Origin: Steinernema hermaphroditum
Taxonomy: Eukaryota > Nematoda > Chromadorea > Rhabditida > Steinernematidae
Length of the DNA: 64,000 nucleotides
NCBI GenBank assembly: GCA_030435675.1
Contig: CM059625.1
Span: forward strand, 12,028,001 to 12,092,000
Reading direction: 5' to 3'
Part shown: positions 53,113 to 62,979 of the stretch, piece after piece
Position numbering within the stretch: position 1 is the stretch's first letter
How the letters are laid out: each line of letters starts with the position of its first letter
Made by a program: the position numbers and the translations under genes
Notes under the pieces: model-generated
The model's input: only the letters and a program-made list of their open reading frames with translations
What the model was told of the DNA's origin: nothing
The model's database searches: none

Positions 53113-56071
53113 ATGAAGAGTCGCCTCTTCGAATTCTTCCATTTCGACGTTTTGGAAGCGAACCTCAGAAGCGGCGACCAATTATCGTCGCAAAATTTCG
53201 CCCGATTTCTAGCGGCCTACTATTTAAACTATCCTTTATTCGCGGGTTTTGAGGAGACTGATGAACTGCCATATCTTCTGTCGTGGACGGATTGCGAATA
53301 TAACGGTAAGTATGTGTGCTTCATCAATAGGAGCTGGCGTAGAAATGCATGGAAGGGTCAGCAAGGCATTTTAACAAAACCTTGTTTCCTGGATTCTTTT
53401 CTAATCAGTTTTTAGATGGAGCTTATTGCTGTAGTAGTTAGATGTGCCTCTATAGAAACACCTCCAATAGTACTGTACTGAATACGAAAGTTTAGAAAAC
53501 CCCGAACTCTCCATTTCTCGACTTGAAGTTGCTAACGAAGTGCCTCCAGAGTACACTGCCAAATTCTCGCTACAGCTGATCCTTGATGTTTGCGGCTTGA
53601 TCGAAGGTGTCTTCTTCGCTGATCACTTCAACGACGCGCGAACGGCTTTGCAAGTCCGCCTGGTTGCCGATTACACATTAGGGTACGGTAGCCGATCACA
53701 AGATCAAAGTATATGGACGTTATTTTAGCGTCGATCTATTTGCTAGCTACTGCCAAGAGAGTCTTGTGTCCGAACTGCTCGACCGTGCTGACACTCTTTC
53801 CTTCGTTCAACCGAACGATGTTCTCTCTTCAGCAGCCCCGGCCCTCGAGGCTCTCTTGCAAATCGACGCGGTCTTTGGTCTTTCATGCCACAACAAAGTG
53901 GAACGATTAGCGCTGGAGCTTGCCGAAGACATCCTGTCAAAGTTGCCTCTAACAGTAAACATCGATGAGGTCAAGGTTTGTCAGATGATGGCGTCTTCAT
54001 TAGCCTAGAGCCACCTTTCAGCTGCCACGACCGGCGATTTATGCAGTGGCCACCGATGCAGCTGTCGACAACTGTGAGATCGTTGCCTGGAACAAAATTC
54101 ACTACTTCATCCATCTGTTCACCACGTCCCTTAAACTCACAAATAGACTCTCATCGTTTGTGCAGTTCGTAGTTGGATCGCTCCTCAAACACAACACTAC
54201 ACATACAGTACATTGTGGTTCTAATGTGACGTTCATAAACGCAGAAATTGTAGGAGTTACACTTGGGAATATCCCCGACTCATATGTTCGGAAATGACGA
54301 TGTGTTCACAAGCGAAAGCGACTTCTTCCGCTTGCTTCTCCTCGTCTTACAGATGAATGCCCGAGATTTGTACACTTTGTCGAAGATAAACCCGGAGTTC
54401 GCCCTAATGGGGAACTGGAGAGCCTATATGTGTCTGGTGAACTCTGATAGGGACGACCCAGAAACGCTGTTCAGAACATGGATGAGTTTGGCCGAGACCG
54501 CCGCAACCGAGCAGATTGTTGAGTTTCTGGCTTACATGAAAAACGATGGATCCAACGAAGAGAGGTTAGAGTGATTTCTGATGAATCATGTCAGTTCAGT
54601 GCTTCAGATATTTGCCGGCCTTTACGGAGAAGACTCGAAAGAAATGGCGAAATCATTTCTTCGCAGAGAAAAAGGCGAACAACACGACTGAGGAAGTGCC
54701 AACGCTGTACGACGTATTCTCAAAGTTTCCGGTATAGGCAAAGTTATAGAAGAAGCTCGTATTCCGTTGAATTTAGATTGACGTCAACACAAGCAAAAAA
54801 CTCGCATTTCTCAACGTCAGCTGGAAGCGCTTTGCAAAGAGCGAAAGTGATCTGATTTCTGTTTTCCTCGGTCTCACGCCGGAAGAATTCACCGAGCTGC
54901 AAGAGCCTCAGAAGTCGGAACCAATAGTTTCGTCGAATGGGAATCCGCTTCAACGATTTATAAGAGCGTTTCTTCTTGAAGGAAATCACGACGTCAAACA
55001 TCTTGAGTCTGAAAGTACTTTGGACGCGGAACACTTTGCCAGCAACTCAAGACACAAGACGAAGAGAAAGAATTTGAAAGGAGACCCCACTACCATACCC
55101 GCAGAAGAGGTACGGCGTAGAATTCGACACGAAGCTGAGTTTATGAAATCGGTAATTGACGAGCGGAATGCGACAGTGGGACGTCGAATGAGGGAGCGCA
55201 TTTCTCATATGACGGGCGAAATGGTACGAAGGAATGAAGCAACTCAGATATACAACGTTCATGACAGTCGCGACATGGCCATCGAAAGGTAGATAACATC
55301 TCGAAAGGTTTTCGAATTCTAAATTATTTTAGCGCTTACATGACACACCGAATCAGAGAACGACTGGATGAAGATCTGCGCAAACTTGAAGATGGTCTTC
55401 GAACTATACAAGAAGTCATAAAAGACAGCGAGGAGTCGGAGGAAAACGAAAAATCTTTTCGGTCGGTAAGCTCGACCGTAGTGTCTATTCCTCTCGGCGT
55501 CCCGCAGCCATCGAACGAAACTGCGCAGCCCCTTCCCGAGAACATATTTCGTCTGGACCTCACTCAGCTCAGCCCTCCCCCGTCCGTAGCGGGACACATA
55601 TTTGTGAAGCATGAGCAGGACTTCTTTGACTCAGAGGACTCTGCTCCTCTTTCAACGATCGAAGTACCATTCGAACAGTCAAGCGAACACACCGCGGAGC
55701 GCAGTGAAGAGAGTGACCGTACGCAGCGTTCAGTGGAGCGCTCTGCTCCGGAATCCATCTGTGCCTCTGCCACTCGGAAATTCGATAGTCCAGCTTGGCT
55801 CCAGTTGATTCCCTGGCGTGAAACGAAACCATCAAGCGTGAGAATACTCGAAATGCCGAAAACAGAACCTCTTCCTCGCATCTCGACCACAGCGCGAACT
55901 TCATCAGTCTCTGTTATTACTCCTACTAAAACCCATTTTGACAGCGGATTCATTGAAGCAGCGGACGAACGTGTGGTGATAATTGCCACTCAAAGACGAA
56001 AGTTCGAATATGTTAACGGAATGTCTCAGAACGAAATCAACTCTGTTGTACAATTGATAAAGAACAATTAG
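53113..56071 (+). CDS. Hypothetical protein, 8 exons, 832 aa
   Basis: Exons 53113-53305, 53496-53682, 53729-53975, 54022-54207, 54254-54564, 54608-54731, 54777-55288 and 55333-56071 join in one frame. The N-terminal ~500 residues look helical, with no membrane span or signal peptide; it starts MKSRLFEFFHFDVLEANL. A charged, coiled-coil-prone centre follows (EEVRRRIRHEAEFMKSVIDE, RIRERLDEDLRKLEDGLRTI). The C-terminal 200 residues are Ser/Thr/Pro/Glu-rich and disordered, ending VVQLIKNN. I do not recognise a family. A cytoskeletal, centrosomal or scaffold role would suit the composition but is only a guess. Exon 3 start was set at the TATTTTAG acceptor; a second in-frame acceptor lies 18 nt downstream. 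Confidence 0.65.
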
Positions 56072-56095
56072 TCTGTCGTCATCTTTTCCGCCGTC

Positions 56096-56818
56096 TCAGC
56101 AGACGTTCATTCTCTGTAACATGATATGTAGGGTCGATTAAAGAATGCATAGTTACCGTAGTGCAAAAGTTGTCCTCGTGAAGAAATTGGTCGATTTTGT
56201 TGAGGGCGACGCTGATGTAACGTGAGAAGAAGGTTTCACAGACGGTTTGAACAAAAACGGGCATCTTGCTGCACAGGGCATACTGGATACCGTATTCCAG
56301 CTCCTCACGCTGTTCCATGTCTCCGAGTTCTTTCTTGAAGTAGCTGGTAATTCCGTTGCAAGCCTCACAGCGAAGCTCTTCCTCTTGTTTCTTGGAAAGC
56401 GAGATGACTTCCACAACTAAAAGTGTTCGTAAGACGTAAAGAAAATAGCCCAGAGACATACACTCATTCTCACAAGTGTGCAGCATTTGACAAATACCCT
56501 CGGGTGTAAACTGTTGCAGAGTCATCATAACCACGGTAGGCATGTACAAGTCGATGAAGTCGTTACAACCAAGGAGGAAAGCGGCAGGAAGTTTGGGGCA
56601 AACGCCTTCTTTGATGTCGTTGGCCAACTTTTTCTATTTCTGGGTGTTATGTCCGCCCTGATGCACGAACTTACGGTATTGGCAGGCGTCTTCAAGTCGA
56701 TGAGAAGAGCGTCGATGGCCACTTTGCACTCAAAGCAGCTCATGGCAAAAGATCCCGTCTTCGATTTCAATTGCCGAAGACCGCTGAAAACGTTTTGCAG
56801 CCGGCGAGCTCCAGCCAT
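56096..56818 (-). CDS. Two saposin-domain unit (distal half of saposin locus)
   Basis: Exons 56818-56675, 56633-56462, 56416-56157 and 56113-56096 encode 197 aa with two SapB-type modules. Module 1 has CFEC, GVC, GC, and CQMLHTC. Module 2 has RCEAC, ALC, TVC and FCTTRMNVC. Saposin-like proteins bind lipids and activate hydrolases or permeabilise membranes. The small last exon supplies the sixth cysteine of module 2 and the stop. There is no signal peptide: the first ATG follows directly on an acceptor (TTTTAACAG). This suggests the unit is spliced onto the upstream saposin gene, or is an operon partner with an unannotated leader. See the linked finding. Confidence 0.7.
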
Positions 56819-56844
56819 CTGTTAAAAGTCATGATCTGTTGAGA

Positions 56845-56850
56845 TTTATT
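56845..56850 (-). terminator. Poly(A) signal AATAAA after proximal saposin unit
   Basis: AATAAA (minus strand) lies ~122 nt after the TAA at 56972 and ~26 nt before the acceptor of the distal saposin unit. It supports transcript ends for the proximal two-domain form. Confidence 0.5.
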
Positions 56851-56971
56851 GGGCTTCGGCAATCGACAGCACAAATAGCACAGAATACAAAATAATATGC
56901 AAGGTGAATTATGCAGTGGAACACAAAGGGTCGACAATTACAAGGAGGGACACCGAAGCAGTGGGTTGGCT

Positions 56972-57888
56972 TTACTGGATGATTTCCAGGAATTTCGAAC
57001 TAACCTTCTTGTCGGCAGCCTTAAGGGGGAAGGAGGCGGGAAGAGCGTGCTTGCAGAGGCCGAGGTCGGCGCAGAACTCCTTCTGGTTCTCGAGGACGTG
57101 GTGAAGTTCCTGGAAGAACTCGGGGAGGAACTGCTCGACAACGATGTCGCACTGAAAGCATTTGACTTTTCTAGGGTCGTTCAGATCAGAGATTACCGAT
57201 CCGCGGTAACGACCGAGATGAGCGCAGATGTTGTTGGAGAGGAAGTGGCGGATGTCGTCCTGTGTCTGTTTCTGGTCAATCAAATTGCGGAGCTCGTTAG
57301 CCGCGAACTGGCACTCCTCGCAAACCAAGTCGTTCTGCAAAATAGCTGATAGGGTTGCTTATGTTAACGCGAGGCTCTACCTCGAAATCCTCCTGGTTGA
57401 CGTATTTCTGGGCGTAGAGCATAGCGATCTTGCGGAACTGCTCCAGGCGAGAGTTTCCACACATGTGGAACTTCTTGCACACGGTAAGTGGGTCTTTCTG
57501 CAACATCCTATGAGTACAGTAACGTTTACGCTCTCACCAAGTAAGGAAGGAGACGATCAATGATCAGATCGAGCCGGCTAACAACAACCTTACACTCCTC
57601 TTCGTACGAGGTCTCGTGGCAGAGCAGGCTGAGAATGCCCTTCAGGGTGGCCATCTTGGCGGGGTCCTTGGCAGCCTCCTCAAAGCGCTTGACAAGCTAC
57701 AAAAGACGCAAGAGGTTGTGTACTGTTGGGAGTTGACTGCTTACCAACTGACATTCATCGCAAGCGGAACCGAACTTGGCAACGTAGCTCTGGAACGACT
57801 CCTTTGGAGTACGGTTCTTGTTGAGCAACTGCGTTTTGTAAGCCGTGGCGCTCGCAACAAGCAAAACGAAGAAGAATAGTGCCTTCAT
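56972..57888 (-). CDS. Secreted saposin-like protein (two SapB domains)
   Basis: Exons 57888-57745, 57696-57538, 57497-57381 and 57334-56972 encode 260 aa. Signal peptide MKALFFFVLLVASATA. SapB module 1 has CDEC, LLC, EEC and VCKKFHMC; module 2 has VCEEC, NIC, KCFQC and FCADLGLC. The six-cysteine spacing is canonical in module 1; module 2 has one extra cysteine. The short form ends VSSKFLEIIQ. A TTTCCAG acceptor one base before the ATG suggests trans-splicing. A donor GTTAGT at 57004 inside exon 4 keeps phase with the distal saposin unit, which would give a 447-aa four-domain precursor resembling prosaposin. Likely lysosomal or secreted lipid-binding or antimicrobial role, inferred from the family. 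Confidence 0.8.
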
Positions 57889-58857
57889 TCTGGAAAGTAA
57901 GAGATATTTGCATGACAAAAGAAGAGAAGCTGATGTTGGCACACGGTGGACATCTCCACGATGAACATTGACCCACAAACCACCAGGAGGGCACCATTGT
58001 CGCCGTGGACAAGGCAGGACTGAGAGCCGCTAGTGCTGCACTGAGCAACTCGAAGTGAACAGTTGCCCAGGCCGTGAGCGAACAAAACGAGGCGGATGAT
58101 TTCCCAACATGTTATTAATCACAAAGTGTGACTAAGACGACCATTGATCGCAAACATCGCACCACAAGATTCGTTATCCGCGGTTACAAAGGCATATGCT
58201 CGAGAAAGATATGTGCCTTTAAAAATACGCTTATGAGGGAAAGGGCAGCAAAGAAAGCGAACAATGCCGAACAGTCTCGGGGTTGCAATCTTATGCAAGA
58301 CAGTGAGCAAACTGATAAGGGAGACCGGGAAGGGAGAGGAAACGGCCGCTGCCGAAGACGACCGTGGAATGAGTGATGGAGAAGTCCACAGCAGCAAGCC
58401 ATAAATTAGCGCTCCGCACTCCCGAGTCCCTCCTTCTTTTGGTTTTCACACTTTTTCCAAAAGTTACACTTTGTTTTGAGGCATCGCGAGCGACAAGGAG
58501 TGGCCACGTCGATCAACCCATGTATTTTGACTACGATTTTCGTGCAGCGAGATTTGGTCAAGCGATTGCACAAAAGGCGCACTGCGCTATCAGTGCATTA
58601 TCACCCTTGCTAAGATACGGAAACCACGTTGTTGCTTCGTCAAGCACGTGTAGTGTGGTCAGAAAGGATGTGGAGTGCACCGAATAGAACGGAGTACAGT
58701 GTATGAGTGTGAATGACGCGCACAGAAGGGAACGGTCTGGCTGGGCAGGCTCCACTGACTCATTGTGAACCATTACTCAGCTTCATTACAAACTCAATGC
58801 TGAGTGGTGTGCGAACAAAAGGCGTTATTATTGCAAATCGCTTAAAAACGACACAGT
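57889..58857. other. Intergenic
   Basis: This lies between the saposin start and the 3' end of the pyrophosphatase-like gene. Frames up to 104 codons (58373-58687) overlap others on the opposite strand and lack splice or domain support. Nothing else seen. Confidence 0.4.
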
Positions 58858-60252
58858 CTATATACGCGGATAGAAATAGGTATTAACGTAGTCTGGCATG
58901 GGGGCAGGTTTAGTTTTCGGCGGCGCCTTGGCGACAATTGACTGCCATTTCTCTGGATTGGCTTGTACGACGCCATCGGGGTGTCGAGTTTCGCTGAAGA
59001 TCGCATGGAGTGAAATGACTTAATCGGTGCCGACTTACATGACAGTATCAGAGGAAATTCCTGGCTGCTTTTGAGTGATCACATTCCTCCATAGGCTGTG
59101 GCTGACGGAAAGAATCTGGTTAACAACTTCGACTTTTCTGTAGGATCCTTTGAACGCTATGGGTGTGACGCCTCCTCTGCGAGGAACTTTAAACAGATAA
59201 AAGAACTCATGAATAGCCTGAAATCAGTTGACAGTGTTTGCAAGACAAGTTGCTCTACACGTACCCTTATGATTCCGGGCATAACGAATTCTAACTGGTA
59301 GACTTCCTTAATCTTTTGCGTAAGTGGATCGTTTACGTCCACGCAGACTATCTTCCAGTCAAGGCGATTTTCAACGATAAAAGCAAGCGCTCCTAACACT
59401 TTAACCTGAATTGTCTTTATAATACAACCATTTCATAAGACGGCGTCTACCTTAACCACTTCTCCGGTTTTTCGAGTATGCTGGGAAATGTCGATGGCGT
59501 CCACGAGATCGCCATCCCCTGGTGCCGGTTGATTATCACTTCTTTGATTCGGATCCGTGTATGTCTGTGGGAAATAGCCGTAGTTGAACGGATATCCAGT
59601 GAAGGGGAACACATTCTCAGCATAGCTCAGTGTTCCATCGCTATTGTAAGTGTGGACTATGGGATTCATGGGTTCTGTGTGACAAAGCTGAACAGGTTTT
59701 TTGTATGAAGTCGATGTAGTGGAGCTTACTTCGAGCCTCGGATTGGAAAATCGTGGCGTTTCAACAACAATATTGTAAACGTTGTTGCTCGCATCCCCTT
59801 CGGGATACAATGGGATATCGTGCCATAACGAGAGCAATTCGCCGTTCTCGTCTTCTGAAAGCAGAACACTTTACTAGGAGAACTATCAACTGCCAACTGA
59901 CTAAGGTAGCATCGGTAATTCTCTGTGTTTAGTGTTCCAACTTCTACAATGTGGGAAATGAAAGGTTTGGATGGCTGTGCTGGTGCATTCTCGCCATCCG
60001 GTTCGACGCCGTTTCGATCGTCCTGGTTCTGTTCTTCCTTCGACTCGGGCACGTTATCATCGAGCGGAAGCAGCCGATCGGGCTCCGACTCCGATAGTTT
60101 TCTATAACATAATATCCAACAGTATATATAGGGGTTGTTGTCCACTAGAACCTTGCAAGAAGGTAAAACGTTGTGGAGTAGACTAGAACAAAGGCGACAA
60201 CAAACCGCCATGGCGTGATGCTTCGCGTAAGGTTCGAACGAAAGCAGCGCAT
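58858..60252 (-). CDS. Membrane-anchored inorganic pyrophosphatase-like protein
   Basis: Exons 60252-60152, 60101-59902, 59854-59730, 59687-59451, 59405-59265, 59217-59039 and 58993-58858 encode 372 aa. The family I soluble PPase fold is clear: YRCYLKDENGELLSLWHDIP, VVETPRFSNPRLEL, NVFPFTGYPFNYGYFPQTY, the signature GDGDLVD, KVKVLGALAFI, LDWKIV, and a C-terminal FFYLFKVP...LW helix. Unlike typical PPases there is an N-terminal membrane span (WRFVVAFVLVYSTTFYLLA, about residues 15-33) and an acidic Ser/Pro stalk, suggesting type II topology. By eye against yeast PPase, the signature Asp triad is kept. Arg78, Asp147 and Tyr192 positions appear to be Ser, Val and Phe, and Lys56 is Arg. Activity may be reduced or lost. 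The start may lie further upstream, since the frame is open 5'. Confidence 0.8.
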
Positions 60253-61724
60253 CAAAGGCTTTTGACATCGATACTGGCAGAAGCAAGGTAAATGGTTAGT
60301 GATAAGTGCGCAATTGGCGCGAAACAATAAATTTTGAAGTAAATATAAAACATGTGTACCTTTTTCTGTTGCTGGAATCCATGTAGTGCTTGTGTTCGAT
60401 GTGTGTTTGAGTTCGAGAACGGAAAGGTCTGAAATCAATCAATTGATAACTTTACGAAGTTGATTAGATGTAGCGACGCGTTTGCTGCGCAGTTTGAAAT
60501 CATCCAGCTGTATTCGGGTTTTAAATTCTTATGTGCTACATAAGCGACAAATACATCGTACTTTACCAACATCCACTCTCTGTGTACATGAACAAATCGT
60601 AATTAATGTCCACCAAGCATCGCTAGATCAAGGAGTGAAACTCTGTTTGGAAGACCACACACTGTGTGTATGCATTTATCTTTAAATATATTGCTAGTTG
60701 TAATGCACTATATATAAAACACATGCAAGCTATGGTTTATCATACGGTGATTGAATATAGGTATAACGCCTCTGAATAAAGTCAAGTCGAGTCTAAGTCA
60801 AGTGATTGTATGCATAACGTCAAGATGCAAGTTTTAATGAAAAACGACAATAATTTATTCGGAAACAGTTTTTCTTTTTTGTTTCGCAACGCTATATCGT
60901 TGAAACCCCTTTTAGCCTTTTAGTTTTACTGAATCGTTTAGGTGAAAAAAGTAGCAACAAGAGCCACTTTCGCACAGAGCAACTACCCGCCCAGTCCGGT
61001 TTTAGCACGAATGCCATGAGTCGTTCCATTACATCTACGTCTCCATTGTTGAACATAATTCCTTTCGGAAGGGACTACTGTCGTCTATTCGAACAATTTT
61101 GCATGCACAGAGTCGACATCAATGCAAGGATGCTAACTGACTTGCAGTGTTGATAGCGCTAGGCTCAAACGTCATTTGTTTTCGTTGATGAATATTTACA
61201 GAAACAGAAATAAGAGCAGGATACAGAAAAGTGAGGACCTTTGGATCAAGATTTCACAAAAGAACATGAACGAAACAAAATGTCGGAATCATTTAGTCCT
61301 CAAGTCACATGGACCACGAACATAACTGAAGCCTCATTCCTCTTTGTTTGAAGACAGGAGCTACCCCAATGGAAGAAATAAATATTGTGAGGGTGGCGAA
61401 CATCAGTTCAAAGTTCACGACACTTCTGATCGAAAAACAAAAGACACGTACGAACGATAGGCATTCAGCGTTGGTCTCACAGCGTATCTGTCTTTTCTTT
61501 GCTCCTTCCTATCTCTCGAACCCTTCAGGCTCTGGGCCATCGAACATCGTTGCTATTGTTGACTGTTCCAGCGTTCTCTTGTGATTATTTAGTTAGTTAT
61601 ATTCTATTTGTATCGTTGGAACATTACTTTGACCTGCTATTGTAACGTGTTCATTTGAGAAGCCACTCCGTTCACCGTATTTTTGATTGAAATGCTTAGT
61701 TTCAGGTCAATGAGAAGCTGAACC
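60253..61724. other. Intergenic, divergent promoters
   Basis: This lies between the pyrophosphatase-like start (minus) and the NDUFAF4-like gene (plus). A possible coding or leader exon for the pyrophosphatase lies at about 60362-60428 (acceptor TGATTTCAG, donor GTACAC). An acceptor TTTCAG ends at 61705, followed by a four-codon upstream frame beginning at 61710 before the NDUFAF4-like ATG. Nothing else is supported. Confidence 0.4.
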
Positions 61725-62824
61725 ATGAAGCGGATATTTGGGTCTATGAGTCGCTCAGTCAAAAACACAAATTATCAGGATCGAGCTGTGAGATACGCTG
61801 AGAAGATTGACGCTGGAAAAGTTAAAGTGAATGCTCCGAAATATCCCACGGAGAAAAAGTACTTCGAAAAAGCCTCTCATGACGCATCTTTGAAAGACGT
61901 ATGCCGTATCATTTCATTCTGACTTACAGCTCTTTATATCGTTTTCAGAAGATAGATGAGAAGCACGACTCTCTGATTGATAATATGAACAAAATTACGA
62001 TTCATTCAACTGAACCTGTGGAGCGATGGACATCAACGAAGTATGGTATTAATAGTGCAGGAAAGAAGCTAATTTTGAATGTGTGTTTCAGGGATTTGCC
62101 TACAAGGGAAAGTGAATTTTTGCATCGAAACGATCCAGCATGGGAATATGGATTCTATGAACCTCCACCGGATAAAATGGAGAAAGACCGGCTCACCTTT
62201 CGGGAAGCACTTGAAGTTGGTCGTACTTACTTAACTATTGCGTTATTCGTTGTTTTCAGATAATGCGAGCGAAGCTTGAGCTCGAAGGCTCCAAGGAATT
62301 TGCCCGTGAAGAAATTGAGAAAGCTCAGGAAATTTTGGAAACACACCAGGTTTATCGTTTCTCGTTGATTTGAGATTGTCATCTTCAACCGTTGTAGGGA
62401 GTGGCGCGAGTTGATCCAGAGCGGCTAGAACGAATGTGGCGTTATTTCCGGCCGTTCGAACGTCGTGATACACAGAAGGTTGTCACAAAGCACAAGGTGG
62501 AGCAGCTTCGAGACGCTTTACACGGAAGGAGTGATGAGCGACGCCTGCTTGACGGAGTACGCGAGAACTTCCGCAAGGTGGTCGGCAATGACGGAAGCAT
62601 TGAAAAGGAACAATTTGATAAAGTACATAAATTCGCCTCGGACGCATATTTACTTCTTTATGTTATAGTTGAATGCAAAGGAGCAGGAGCAGTTCCTACT
62701 GGCAGTGAAGGAGCATAGGCAAATGGAACATGAGCGACTAGAAAAGCGTCTTGCTGACATGAAGAAAGAGGACCTCGAGATGGAGCGGGTTGCTGAGTCT
62801 ACGACGAAAACTAAGAAAGAGTGA
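61725..62824 (+). CDS. NDUFAF4: NDUFAF4-like complex I assembly factor
   Basis: Exons 61725-61898, 61949-62040, 62092-62215, 62260-62349, 62398-62622 and 62669-62824 encode 286 aa. NDUFAF4 helps assemble mitochondrial complex I. Similarity is by order of features: NTNYQDRAVRYAEKI (human NFNLENRAEREISK), a KYPTEKKYFEK and KDKKIDEKHDSLI segment (human EIARKDEKLLSFL), LTFREALEIM, and DPERLERMWRYFRPFERRD (human KDVNSLLKYFVTFEVE). The protein is longer than the vertebrate form, with an ~100-residue charged helical C-terminal extension. A myristoylation-type start is not obvious. It precedes TRMU by 155 bp in the same orientation; both products serve mitochondria, so a shared operon is likely. Confidence 0.65.
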
Positions 62825-62966
62825 TAGAATTTTTCTGCTGATAGGATATTTTGTTACTAAATTGGATTAGACTATGGTGCTGGTTGGTGTTGCTGAGCCT
62901 GTGTATTTATTGGTGCGTATCCTTGCCGTATGTTGCCATTTAATGCCCATCTGATCTTTTAAGTAC

Positions 62967-62968
62967 AG
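62967..62968 (+). promoter_or_regulatory. Putative trans-splice acceptor before TRMU
   Basis: CTTTTAAGTACAG ends at 62968, 11 bp before the TRMU ATG at 62980 and ~145 bp after the NDUFAF4-like stop. Spacing and absence of a donor fit an operon-internal acceptor; inferred only. Confidence 0.4.
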
Positions 62969-62979
62969 CAGTTAGGCCG

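Noticed and set aside
56079..56157. Read-through C-terminus of the distal saposin unit ending in a basic RRRKR tail
   Set aside because: It would lose the sixth cysteine; splicing 56157 to 56113 restores it with a good donor and acceptor.
58373..58687. 104-codon frame with a hydrophobic LLLLVFTLF stretch, signal-peptide-like
   Set aside because: No start context, splice partner or conserved features; overlapping frames on the other strand are as long.
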